Shown here: one piece after another, positions 7,305 to 13,505 of the stretch
Layout: every line of letters begins with the position of its first letter
How positions within the stretch are numbered: the first letter of the stretch is position 1
NCBI GenBank assembly: GCA_002452635.1
Contig: DKEU01000212.1
Location: 1-13,505, forward strand
Length of the DNA stretch: 13,505 bases
DNA from: Desulfovibrionaceae bacterium UBA6814
GTDB taxonomy: Bacteria; Desulfobacterota; Desulfovibrionia; Desulfovibrionales; Desulfovibrionaceae
Direction: 5' to 3'
Made by a program: the position numbers and the translations under genes
The notes under the pieces: model-generated
Databases searched by the model: none
Seen by the model: the letters and a program-made list of their open reading frames with translations, nothing else
Told to the model about the DNA's origin: nothing

Positions 7305-7736
7305 CTACGCCAGCGCGGTCTCGCCCGGGTCGAAGCCGGGCAGGGGCTCCTTCTTGCGGTAGGCCATGGCCTGGGCCTGGGCCACGGTGGTCCCGGCCGC
7401 GTCGGTGACCAGCACCGCGTAGGAGGCCAGGGGGCCGCCCGCCCCGACCTCCCGGGCTTCGGCCGTGAGTTCGCCCCGGGCCGGGGCCAGGTAGGTGATG
7501 GCCAGGTTCACCGCCACCGCCACCCGGCCCGCGGCGTTGGCCGCCACCCCGAAGGCGGTCTCCGCCAGGCTGAAGATCGCGCCGGCGTTGGCCGTACCGA
7601 ACGGGTTCAGGTGCCGCTCCCCCACCGCCAGCCGGCAGCGGGCGAAGCCCTCGCCCACGGCCGTGACCCGGATGCCCAGGTCCTGGGCAAACGGGTTGCG
7701 GGCGTTGAAATAGTCCAGGATGCGCTGGTGCTCCAC
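7305..7736 (-). CDS. PaaI/DUF4442-like hotdog-fold thioesterase
   Basis: Small cytoplasmic protein of 143 aa, likely hydrolysing an acyl-CoA thioester; the substrate cannot be told. The start is GTG 7736, with GGGGAGG ending 5 bases upstream. The hotdog core shows HLNPFGTANAGAIFSLAETAFG (residues 42-63; central helix), with E59 at the position of the usual catalytic acid. The canonical HGG is replaced by NAG, which is closer to the DUF4442/YiiD-like subgroup than to classical PaaI. The strands VAVNLAITYLAPARG (75-89) and the final AQAMAYRKK (121-129) complete the fold. Length is normal for the family. It lies 93 bp after the first FlxA-like gene, in the same direction. No clear terminator sits between them, so readthrough from that gene is possible. 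Confidence 0.85.
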   Translation of the reverse strand: MEHQRILDYFNARNPFAQDLGIRVTAVGEGFARCRLAVGERHLNPFGTANAGAIFSLAETAFGVAANAAGRVAVAVNLAITYLAPARGELTAEAREVGAGGPLASYAVLVTDAAGTTVAQAQAMAYRKKEPLPGFDPGETALA

Positions 7737-7829
7737 GGGTCCTCCCCGGCCCGGCCCTGCGGCCGGCCGCGTTTTTCCGCACTCCTACCCGGCTGCGCGC
7801 GCCGGGGCAAGGCGGGCCGGGGAGGGCGG

Positions 7830-8330
7830 TCAGCTCGCCGCGCCGTAGGCGCCGGACGCGGTCATGCCCGACGCGTCGAAGGAGCCCCCGGACTCGGCCT
7901 CCTGGAGCTGCATCTCGAGCTGGGCGATCTGGGCCTGCAGGGCCAGGACCTGCGTGTTCCTCTCCTGGTCGCTCAGGGTCTCGTCCTCCTTGAGCTCGTC
8001 GATCTCCTCCTCGAGGTTTTCTATCTGCTGCTTGAGGCTGTCCACCGAGGAGTTGGAGGAGCTCTCCTCGTCGTCCTCGCCGCCCAGGGCCAGGCCGCCG
8101 GAGTCGCTCTCCTCGGACCCGGCCACCGCGTCGGCGCTTTGCGTCGCGCCCGCGGCGACCAGGCCCTTGGCCAGGGCCTGGGCTGCCTCGGAAATGTTCA
8201 CGCTGTCGCCTGCGGATTCCTTCTGGCTGGAGGAGTCCGAGGTGCTGGTGTTCAGGAGGCTGGTGTGGAGGGTGGCCTGGGACGTGGACGCGTAGACGGA
8301 CATGCTGAGGACGGTTGCGGCATCGCTCAT
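7830..8330 (-). CDS. FlxA-like coiled-coil protein, paralog A (166 aa)
   Basis: Acidic, Ser-rich protein without a signal peptide or membrane helix. ATG 8330 has AGGAG 7 bases upstream. The N-terminal part (1-40) is Ser/Thr-rich, followed by a conserved block GDSVNISEAAQALAKG (41-56). Residues about 72-96 are a flexible Ser/Glu/Asp linker. A coiled coil with heptads fills about 96-146 (SLKQQIENLEEEIDELK, then LQAQIAQLEMQLQEAE after an acidic break near 117-124), matching the look of FlxA-like proteins. The C-terminus GMTASGAYGAAS is shared with the paralog at 8578-9042. A sigma-28-like promoter lies 39 bp upstream. In E. coli, FlxA is expressed under FliA control; here a flagellum-linked role is likely but the molecular function is unknown. 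The GDSV.IS block recalls short motifs of FlgM-type proteins, though that resemblance is weak. Confidence 0.82.
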   Translation of the reverse strand: MSDAATVLSMSVYASTSQATLHTSLLNTSTSDSSSQKESAGDSVNISEAAQALAKGLVAAGATQSADAVAGSEESDSGGLALGGEDDEESSSNSSVDSLKQQIENLEEEIDELKEDETLSDQERNTQVLALQAQIAQLEMQLQEAESGGSFDASGMTASGAYGAAS

Positions 8331-8368
8331 GGTGGTGCTCCTGGGTATGAAAAACCATGTGTCTCACC

Positions 8369-8395
8369 GCATCGGCGCGTTTGCCCGAGGGTTGA
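8369..8395 (-). promoter_or_regulatory. Sigma-28 (FliA)-like promoter of FlxA-like gene A
   Basis: Reading the minus strand: TCAA (8395-8392), 15 bases, then GCCGATGC (8376-8369). The known FliA consensus is TAAA-N15-GCCGATAA, so spacing is exact and 9 of 12 specified bases match. The -10 element ends 38 bases from ATG 8330, leaving a short leader of about 30 bases with a good Shine-Dalgarno sequence. Confidence 0.72.
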
Positions 8396-8520
8396 GCGTC
8401 CGGCTTCGGGAAGCAGCCCCCAGCGTGGCCGGGAAAGGCCTGGCGGCAGGGGCTCGCCCCTGTATCTGCAGTTCCGTAAAGGTTCGGGAGTCCCGTGAAT
8501 CATCCAGGAAGGGCGGGCCG
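8396..8520. other. Gap between FlxA-like A promoter and the paralog B terminator
   Basis: No gene is visible in this 125-bp stretch. It holds a short perfect hairpin, CAGGGGC (8447-8453) with GCCCCTG (8456-8462), with a 2-base spacer. It does not match any riboswitch or small RNA I know. It may be spacer or part of an untranslated region. Confidence 0.35.
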
Positions 8521-8551
8521 AAAAAAGGCCCCGGGATGGAATCCCGGGGCC
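8521..8551 (-). terminator. Intrinsic terminator of FlxA-like gene B
   Basis: Perfect 11-bp arms (8527-8537 with 8541-8551) and a gga loop, followed on the minus strand by six T (8526-8521). The stop of FlxA-like gene B lies 26 bp before it. This separates the transcription of the two paralogs and supports independent promoters. Confidence 0.9.
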
Positions 8552-8577
8552 CGGATCGGTCGGCGGGTTGCGGCGGG

Positions 8578-9042
8578 CTACGCCTTGGCCCCGTAGGAGC
8601 CCAGGGAGGTCATGCCCGCGGACTGGCCGGATGCGGCCGCGGCGCTGGCCTGTTCCTCGTAGGCCTCGGCCAGTTGGGTCTGGAGCTCCGCCAGTTCGCT
8701 CTGCTTGGTCAGGAGTTGCTGGCGCTTGGCCTCCTCGTCCAGGGTCTGGTCCTGCTTGAGCTTCTCGATCTCCTGCTTGAGCTTCTCGATGCGCTCCTTG
8801 AGCTGCCGGATGTGCGTCTCCTCCTGGCTCTCGTCCGAGGAGGACTCCTGGGCCTGGGCCTGGCGTGCGGCCATGTTGCGGCCCAGTTCGGAGATGATCA
8901 CCGTGTCGCCGGAGTCCTGGCCTGCGGCCTCTTCGCCGGACCGCTCCGGGGCGCGCATGGCCGAGGCGGCGGCGAAGGCGGGCTGGTTGACGGCCTTGCC
9001 GATCTCGATGGTGTAGGCGGAGGCGGACAGGGTGTCGGACAT
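8578..9042 (-). CDS. FlxA-like coiled-coil protein, paralog B (154 aa)
   Basis: Paralog of the protein at 7830-8330: both open MSD, carry a GD(S/T)V.IS block (here 45-51, GDTVIIS), a long central coiled coil and a C-terminus of the type GMTSLGSYGAKA. ATG 9042 has AGGAGAGGA just upstream. The coiled coil (about 76-130) shows clear heptads, such as IRQLKERIEKLKQEIEKLKQ, then an acidic break (DQTLDEEAK) and a second helix LAELQTQLAEAYEEQ. The break is in the same place as in paralog A. The protein is cytoplasmic or exported without a classical signal; it has no Cys and is acidic. It has its own sigma-28-like promoter and its own terminator, so it is probably a single-gene late-flagellar unit. 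Function unknown; a chaperone, filament-associated or regulatory role is possible. Confidence 0.83.
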   Translation of the reverse strand: MSDTLSASAYTIEIGKAVNQPAFAAASAMRAPERSGEEAAGQDSGDTVIISELGRNMAARQAQAQESSSDESQEETHIRQLKERIEKLKQEIEKLKQDQTLDEEAKRQQLLTKQSELAELQTQLAEAYEEQASAAAASGQSAGMTSLGSYGAKA

Positions 9043-9073
9043 GGGTTCCTCTCCTGGAGAAGATTCACCATGC

Positions 9074-9101
9074 CTATCGGATACTTCTCAACAAAAGTTT
9101 A
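9074..9101 (-). promoter_or_regulatory. Sigma-28 (FliA)-like promoter of FlxA-like gene B
   Basis: Reading the minus strand: TAAA (9101-9098), 16 bases, then TCCGATAG (9081-9074). Compared with TAAA-N15-GCCGATAA, the -35 is perfect, the -10 retains CCGATA, and the spacer is one base longer. The -10 element ends 31 bases from ATG 9042. The -35 element overlaps the TAA stop (9099-9101) of the upstream 52-codon gene. Confidence 0.72.
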
Positions 9102-9257
9102 TGGTTCCTCGTCGTCCCCGCCCTTGAGCCAGTCCCGGATCGGGTTGCGCTCCCCGGGCCGGCGGCGCCGCTCGCGGCGGTCCTGCATCCGCTTGAACAG
9201 GACCATGTACAGCACGCCGATGGCCACGACGACCAGGATGAAGGCTTTGGTGCTCAT
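9099..9257 (-). CDS. Small membrane-anchored protein (52 aa), unknown function
   Basis: A short gene easily missed. ATG 9257 has GGAG 6 bases upstream and the frame ends at TAA 9101-9099. Residues about 4-21 form one hydrophobic helix (KAFILVVVAIGVLYMVLF), followed by a strongly basic stretch (KRMQDRRERRRR, 22-33) and an acidic tail ending GGDDEEP. By the positive-inside rule the N-terminus is outside and the tail in the cytoplasm. The amphipathic layout, good ribosome site and typical GC-rich codons support a real gene. It follows the radical SAM gene after 80 bp in the same direction, so it may end the ATPase transcript; the next gene down has its own promoter. I know no named family for it. 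Confidence 0.7.
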   Translation of the reverse strand: MSTKAFILVVVAIGVLYMVLFKRMQDRRERRRRPGERNPIRDWLKGGDDEEP

Positions 9258-9337
9258 GGGATGCTCCGGGTTTGCCCCAGCCTACCCCGGCCGGCGGGGT
9301 CAAGGCAATGCCGTTGTCCGCCGCAGGCGGCAGCGGT

Positions 9338-10369
9338 CTACTGCCGTTTCCGGCAGCCGGCGCAGGCCGGGGGCGGCTCGCCCCGGGCGAAGGCGGCCCG
9401 GAAGGCGCTCCAGGCCTCGCCGCTCCACAGGTTCTCCAGCCCCTCCCGGGGCGCATCCCCGAAATGGGCGGACCGCCGCGGCCCCACCCCGGCGGGCAGG
9501 CCGGGATACTCCCCGGCCAGGGGCAGGTTCGCGAACACGCAGGCCCCGGCCCGGCCGTTCGCCGCCACCACCGCGGCCCGGGCCGGGTTTTCGGTGCAGG
9601 CCGGCCCCCCGGGACCGCCATTGGGGGGCGGGGGCAGGCGGAAGGCGATGTCCAGGTCCGCGTCCAGGGCGCGTTCGGACAGGGCCATGAGCCGGGCGTG
9701 CAGGGCGTCGTGCTCGGCCTGGTCCCGGGGGGCCAGGTCCTCCCCGGCCAGGTCCGGGCCCAGGGGCCCGGCTATGGGAAAGTCGAGCACGCTCACCATG
9801 ACCTGGCCCACGCCGGTCCCGGCCAGGGCCTCGGGCAGGGTCAGGATCTCGTCCAGGCCCGAGCGCAGGAGCATGTAGGCCACGTGCACCGCGGGCAGCT
9901 CGGTCCCGCGCTCGGCCTTGGCCCGGTTCACCGCGGCCAGGGCCTCCAGCACCTTGTCCGCCCGGGCCCCCACCCGCACCTGGTCGTTGTGCGGCCCCAC
10001 CCCGGCCAGGGACACGGCCAGCACGTCCAGGCCCGCGTCCAGGAGCCCGGCTATGCGCTCCTTGCTGAGCAGGGTGGCGTTGGTGGTGGTGCCCACCCGC
10101 GCGCCGGTGGCCTTGGCCAGCCGGACCATGTCCAGGAAGTCCGGGTGGAGCAGGGGCTCGCCCCAGCCCTGCAGGTGCACGTGCCCGGCCCGGCCCAGGG
10201 CCGGGAGCAGGGCGCGGAAGTCGGCGAGGGGCAGGGTGCGGTCCTCCCAGGCGTCGCCCAGCACGGTGCGCGGGCAGTACAGGCAGCGGGCGTTGCACGC
10301 GGTGGTGGGCTCCACCTGCACCCAGTCCCACAGGGGCTTGGGGCCGAACAGCCGGCGCAGGAACCCCAT
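9338..10369 (-). CDS. Radical SAM protein with shortened SPASM-like C-terminus
   Basis: Cytoplasmic iron-sulfur enzyme of 343 aa. The radical SAM cluster motif is C25-N-A-R-C29-L-Y-C32, coordinating a 4Fe-4S cluster that cleaves S-adenosylmethionine. It is followed by GWGEPLLHPDF (68-78), matching the GGEP-type SAM contact, and TTTNATLL (94-101). The C-terminus holds C258, a G-x4-C at 272-277, and C336-x2-C339, together with FGD and LENLWSGEAWSAFR. That is the layout of a SPASM or twitch domain, but with fewer cysteines than the full form, so it may bind one extra cluster. ATG 10369 follows the ATPase stop by one base, with AAGGAG inside the ATPase's last codons, so the two genes are translationally close and surely co-transcribed. 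The substrate is unknown; no precursor peptide was recognised nearby. Confidence 0.9.
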   Translation of the reverse strand: MGFLRRLFGPKPLWDWVQVEPTTACNARCLYCPRTVLGDAWEDRTLPLADFRALLPALGRAGHVHLQGWGEPLLHPDFLDMVRLAKATGARVGTTTNATLLSKERIAGLLDAGLDVLAVSLAGVGPHNDQVRVGARADKVLEALAAVNRAKAERGTELPAVHVAYMLLRSGLDEILTLPEALAGTGVGQVMVSVLDFPIAGPLGPDLAGEDLAPRDQAEHDALHARLMALSERALDADLDIAFRLPPPPNGGPGGPACTENPARAAVVAANGRAGACVFANLPLAGEYPGLPAGVGPRRSAHFGDAPREGLENLWSGEAWSAFRAAFARGEPPPACAGCRKRQ

Positions 10370-10370
10370 G

Positions 10371-13088
10371 TCAGGTCTCCTTGTTGTTGCGGCGCAACAG
10401 CACCTTGATGCCCTCCATGAGCGCGAAGATCGCCAGGCCGAAGGCCCCGATGGTCCCCAGGTCCCGGGCCGTGGGCAGCACGATGCCGAAGGCCTCGCGC
10501 ACCGCCGGGATGTGGATGAGCGCGGCCACCAGGGCCAGCTCCCAGCCCACCGCGGCCAGGAGCCACCCGTGCGGCGGCGCGGTGAACACGCTGTAGCGCA
10601 GGGACCGGCAGTTGAGCGCGATGACCGTCTCCACGATGATGAACAGGAAGAAGATCTCGGTCCGGGCGTGCGCCATCCCCTCCATGTCGTGCCCCAGATC
10701 GTGGAAGAAGAGCAGGTAGAAGAAGGGTATCTCGATGAACAGGGCGCGCAGGATGAAGGAGGACACGTCCCAGGAGAACACGCTCTCCGTGGGCTTGCGC
10801 GGGGGCCGGGCCATGATGTCGGGCTCGGGCGGGGCCACGCCCAGGGCCAGGGCGGGCAGGCCGTCGGTGGCCAGGTTGATGTACAGGATGGCCGCGGGCA
10901 AGAGCGGCAGGTACTCCGGCCCCATGGCCAGCACCACCCCGCCGATGACCGCCACCTCGGTGAGGTTGCACTGGATGAGGTAGGCCAGGTATTTCTTGAT
11001 GTTGTCGTAGATCTGCCGGCCCAGCTCCACGGCCTTGACGATGGTGGCGAAGTTGTCGTCCAAAAGCACCATGTCCGCGGCCTCCTTGGCCACCTCGGTG
11101 CCGGAGATGCCCATGGCCACGCCGATGTCCGCGTGCTTGAGGGCCGGGGCGTCGTTCACCCCGTCCCCGGTCATGGCCACCACCTCGCCGCGCCGCTTCC
11201 AGGCCCGCACGATGGTGAGCTTGTCCAGGGGCGAGACCCGGGCGTAGACCGAGACCCGGTCCACCATGGCCGCGAGCTGCGCCTCGTCCAGCTTCTCCAA
11301 CTCCTCGCCGGTGAGCGCCAGGTCGCCGTCCCGGTAGATGCCCACCTCGCGGGCCACGGCCCGGGCGGTGAGGGCGTGGTCGCCGGTGATCATCACCGGC
11401 CGGATGTGCACCCGGCGGCACACGGCCACCGCCTCCGCAGCCTCGGGCCGGGGCGGGTCCATCATGCCGGCCAGGCCCAGGAAGGTGAGCCCGGTCTCCA
11501 GGTCGGCCTCGTTGGCCAGGAAGTCCTGGGGCAGGTCCTTGCGCGCCAGGCCCAGCACCCGCAGGGCCGCGCCGGCCATGGCCTCGTTGGCCGCCAGGAC
11601 CCGGGCGCGGTCCTCGGTGGTCAGGGGCCGGGGGCCGTCCGCGTCCAGGATGGCGGCGCAGCGGTCCAGCACGGTCTCGGGCGCGCCCTTGCACAGGGCC
11701 TCGAGCCCCACTTCCGCAGCGGGGTGCACGGTGCTCATGCGCTTGCGCTCCGAGGAGAAGGGCAGCTCCTCCCGCCGGGGACGGGCCGCGCGCGTCTCGT
11801 CCTGGTCCAGGCCGGCCTTGGCCGCGGCCACCACCAGGGCGGCCTCGGTGGGGTCGCCGGCGATGGCGAACCCCTCGCCCCCGCGAACCAGCCGGGCGTC
11901 GTTGCAGAGCAGGCCGGCCAGGAGCAGGGCGCGCGCCGCGGCGTCGGGCTCGGCCGGGGCTCCGTCCGGGTGGAGGAATCCGCCCTCGGGCGCGTAGCCC
12001 GCGCCGGACACCTCCAGCTCGCCCGCGGCGGTCCACAGCCGGCGCACGGTCATCTCCCCCCGGGTCAGGGTGCCGGTCTTGTCCGTGCAGATCACCGTGG
12101 TGCAGCCCAGGGTCTCCACCGCGGGCATCTTGCGCACCAGGGCGTTGTCCCGGGCCATGCGCCGCATGCCGATGGCCAGGGCCCCGGTGACGATGGCGGC
12201 CAGGGCCTCGGGCACCGCGGCCACGGCCAGGGCGATGGAGAACATGGCCATGTGCACCGCAAAGGCCAGGGTCAGGGCCCCGTGCAGCCACTCCCGGAAG
12301 ATGCTGATGCCCGCCACCAGGGCGCAGATGGCCAGGGCCCCGATGCCCAGCCAGCGGCCGATCTCCGCGGTGCGGCGCTCCAGGGGCGTGGGTTCGGTGG
12401 GAGCGGCCAGCACCTCCTGGGCGATGCGGCCCAGTTCGGTGCCCATGGCCGTGGCCACCACCACGGCCCGGCCCCGGCCGTAGGTCAGGGTGGTGCCGGC
12501 GAAGAGCATGCCGGTGCGCTCCGCCAGGCGGGTCTCGGCGGGCACCGGGGGTGTTTCCTTGTCCACGGGCGCGGACTCGCCGGTGAGCGGGGCCTCGTCG
12601 CAGCGCAGGGCGTGGGATTCGAAAATGCGGGCGTCGGCGGGAATTCGGTCCCCGGCCTCCAGGAGCAGGATGTCGCCCGGGGTGAGCTCCCGGGTCTCCA
12701 CCCGGACCTCCCGGCCGCCGCGCAGCACCCCCACGGTGGGGGAGAGCATCTGCTTGAGCGCCTCCAGGGCGCGCTCGGCCCGGTACTCCTGCACGAAGCC
12801 CAGCACCGCGCAGAACACCACGATGACCAGGATGATGGCCGCGTCCACCACCTCGCCCACCAGGAAGGAGAGCACCACCGCGGCCAGCAGGATGACGATG
12901 AGCACGTTGCTGAACTGGCCCAGGAACAGGGCCAGGGCCGAGGCGCGCTCGGCGTGGGTGAGCTCGTTGGGGCCGTGCGTGTCCAGGCGGCGGCGGGCTT
13001 CGTCAGGGGAGAGGCCCCGGGCCGGGTCCACTTCCAGGGCGGCCAGGGCGGCGGTGGATTCCAGGGCGTGCCAGGGCGTGTCGGGCAT
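10371..13088 (-). CDS. P2A-type cation-transporting ATPase, calcium (SERCA/PMR1)-like
   Basis: Inner-membrane pump of 905 aa driven by ATP, likely exporting Ca2+ or a related divalent cation. ATG 13088 is preferred: GAGGAG lies 8 bases upstream and the protein then starts with the usual N-terminal cation-ATPase domain (about 5-60); upstream codons in frame have no ribosome site. Motifs: actuator loop TGES (169-172), phosphorylation site D336 in CTDKTGTLT, nucleotide-domain KGAPE (467-471), hinge TGDGVNDAPAL (640-650). The M4 motif is VPEAL (292-296, E294), whereas many relatives have PEGL. M5 has N708 and E711 (CNLTEV). M6 has N738, T741 and D742 (INLATDGLPA). These line up with calcium-site residues of SERCA (E309, N768, E771, N796, T799, D800). 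About ten membrane helices are visible. It is the first gene of a minus-strand unit with the radical SAM gene. Confidence 0.93.
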   Translation of the reverse strand: MPDTPWHALESTAALAALEVDPARGLSPDEARRRLDTHGPNELTHAERASALALFLGQFSNVLIVILLAAVVLSFLVGEVVDAAIILVIVVFCAVLGFVQEYRAERALEALKQMLSPTVGVLRGGREVRVETRELTPGDILLLEAGDRIPADARIFESHALRCDEAPLTGESAPVDKETPPVPAETRLAERTGMLFAGTTLTYGRGRAVVVATAMGTELGRIAQEVLAAPTEPTPLERRTAEIGRWLGIGALAICALVAGISIFREWLHGALTLAFAVHMAMFSIALAVAAVPEALAAIVTGALAIGMRRMARDNALVRKMPAVETLGCTTVICTDKTGTLTRGEMTVRRLWTAAGELEVSGAGYAPEGGFLHPDGAPAEPDAAARALLLAGLLCNDARLVRGGEGFAIAGDPTEAALVVAAAKAGLDQDETRAARPRREELPFSSERKRMSTVHPAAEVGLEALCKGAPETVLDRCAAILDADGPRPLTTEDRARVLAANEAMAGAALRVLGLARKDLPQDFLANEADLETGLTFLGLAGMMDPPRPEAAEAVAVCRRVHIRPVMITGDHALTARAVAREVGIYRDGDLALTGEELEKLDEAQLAAMVDRVSVYARVSPLDKLTIVRAWKRRGEVVAMTGDGVNDAPALKHADIGVAMGISGTEVAKEAADMVLLDDNFATIVKAVELGRQIYDNIKKYLAYLIQCNLTEVAVIGGVVLAMGPEYLPLLPAAILYINLATDGLPALALGVAPPEPDIMARPPRKPTESVFSWDVSSFILRALFIEIPFFYLLFFHDLGHDMEGMAHARTEIFFLFIIVETVIALNCRSLRYSVFTAPPHGWLLAAVGWELALVAALIHIPAVREAFGIVLPTARDLGTIGAFGLAIFALMEGIKVLLRRNNKET

Positions 13089-13227
13089 GCAGGGGCTCCT
13101 CGGTTGGACTGGGCGGGAAAGCCGCGGTCCGGTCCCTCCTACCCCATATCGCGGCCCGGGAAAAGGATGGCCCGGGCCGGCGGCCGGGCGATCATGCAGG
13201 ATGGTCGCCGGAGAGGCGCGGAACGCC

Positions 13228-13244
13228 ACCTCCTGACAGGAGGT
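13228..13244. repeat. 17-bp perfect palindrome, candidate operator
   Basis: ACCTCCTG and its reverse complement CAGGAGGT flank a single central A. The site lies 140 bp upstream of the ATPase start and 118 bp before the secreted-protein start. Perfect 8-bp arms with a 1-base centre suit a dimeric DNA-binding protein better than an RNA hairpin. It contains AGGAGG on both strands, but no start codon at proper spacing follows on either. Confidence 0.4.
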
Positions 13245-13320
13245 TGCATCGGGGAACAAGGCGGGCTACCTGGGTTGAGTCCCTGTTCAGGGATGGGGTG
13301 GCATGGTTGATGGTCGGTTG

Positions 13321-13345
13321 AGCCCCGCCCGCCCTGGGCGGGGCT
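13321..13345. other. GC-rich hairpin just upstream of the secreted-protein gene
   Basis: Perfect 10-bp arms (13321-13330 with 13336-13345) around gccct. No proper T tract follows on either strand, so a terminator is doubtful. It ends 7 bases before the Shine-Dalgarno GGAG of the next gene (13352-13355), so if transcribed it could affect translation of that gene. Confidence 0.4.
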
Positions 13346-13361
13346 CTGCTTGGAGTGCGGG

Positions 13362-13505
13362 ATGGCGCAACGGCCTTTCTGGTCCCTGGGTATCCTGGCC
13401 CTGCTCTGCCTGGCCGCGCAGTGGCCCGGCCCGGCGCAGGCCGAGGAGTTCTTCACCGCCCCGGTGGCCAAGCCCGGGGGCGGCAGGTGGCGCATCGGCT
13501 ATTAT
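13362..13505 (+). CDS. Secreted or periplasmic protein, N-terminal 48 residues
   Basis: Partial at the 3' edge of the window. ATG 13362 has GGAG 6 bases upstream. Residues 1-27 form a Sec signal peptide: a short basic start (MAQR), a hydrophobic core (about 6-19, FWSLGILALLCLAA) and an AQA cleavage site before EEFF. The mature part begins with about 12 residues of linker and then GRWRIGYY, which has the feel of the first strand of a periplasmic binding-protein fold, but too little is visible to assign a family. It is divergent from the ATPase across a 273-bp region, so the two may share regulation. An ABC-type solute-binding protein is a guess only. Confidence 0.75.
   Translation, partial: MAQRPFWSLGILALLCLAAQWPGPAQAEEFFTAPVAKPGGGRWRIGYY

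Larger units (their letters stand above)
13089..13361. promoter_or_regulatory. Divergent intergenic region between the ATPase and a secreted protein
   Basis: This 273-bp stretch has no convincing gene. It must contain the promoters of the ATPase (minus) and the secreted protein (plus), but I could not pick a clear -35/-10 pair. It holds a 17-bp palindrome (13228-13244), a small palindrome TCCCTG-tt-CAGGGA (13280-13293), and a hairpin (13321-13345). The two palindromes could be operator sites for a dimeric regulator; that is inference. Confidence 0.5.

Noticed and set aside
7759..7776. GCGGCCGGCCGC followed by five T, a terminator-like pattern on the plus strand
   Set aside because: No plus-strand gene ends nearby and the palindrome has no loop; it lies upstream of a minus-strand gene.
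8396..8520. A possible riboswitch or small RNA between the two FlxA-like genes
   Set aside because: I could not match it to any known structured RNA; only one short hairpin is present.
13089..13259. A 57-residue N-terminal extension of the ATPase starting at TTG
   Set aside because: Rare start, no ribosome site, and no resemblance to the family; ATG 13088 has GAGGAG at good spacing.
9918..13310. An 1130-codon open frame on the plus strand opposite the ATPase and radical SAM genes
   Set aside because: The opposite strand has two complete enzymes with all signature motifs; this frame is low-complexity His/Gly/Arg-rich and is an effect of high GC.

Overview
This is a very GC-rich bacterial window (about 70% G+C by eye) with tightly packed genes on both strands and no RNA gene, insertion sequence or CRISPR array that I could find. 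The gene set points to a sulfate-reducing deltaproteobacterium, probably Desulfovibrionaceae: a YeiH-type sulfate exporter, a sensor kinase with a periplasmic heme-c domain, an NtrC-type regulator and FlxA-like coiled-coil proteins. That placement is an inference from content; I could not search a database.

Region 1 (1-5796, plus strand) is a transport and signalling block. It runs: the 3' end of a sulfate exporter; an 87-residue one-helix membrane protein; an 814-residue hybrid-sensing histidine kinase (DUF3365-like periplasmic domain with CxxCH, HAMP, GAF-like, PAS, HisKA, HATPase); its overlapping sigma-54-dependent response regulator; and an unrecognised Rossmann-like protein. The kinase and regulator overlap by 4 bp. 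The kinase start overlaps the stop of an 8-codon leader ORF that has the only good Shine-Dalgarno sequence nearby. The reading I favour is a redox- or ligand-sensing two-component system next to a sulfur oxyanion exporter.

Region 2 (5797-7300) holds a degenerate receiver plus TPR protein on the plus strand. It ends at a near-ideal bidirectional terminator with 15-bp perfect arms.

Region 3 (7305-9257, minus strand) holds a hotdog thioesterase, two paralogous FlxA-like coiled-coil proteins, and a 52-residue membrane-anchored protein. Each FlxA-like gene is preceded by a sequence resembling a sigma-28 (FliA) flagellar promoter, which suggests late-flagellar or motility-linked expression. The second promoter's -35 element overlaps the stop codon of the 52-residue gene.

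Region 4 (9338-13088, minus strand) is a P2A-type calcium-like ATPase followed one base later by a radical SAM protein with a shortened SPASM-like tail, very probably one transcript. The 273-bp divergent region 13089-13361 carries three small inverted repeats. It leads into the start of a secreted protein (13362 to the window end) with a clear signal peptide.

Most worth a second look are the sigma-28/FlxA pair, the leader ORF coupled to the heme-c kinase, the ATPase-radical SAM pairing, and the orphan Rossmann protein behind the response regulator.
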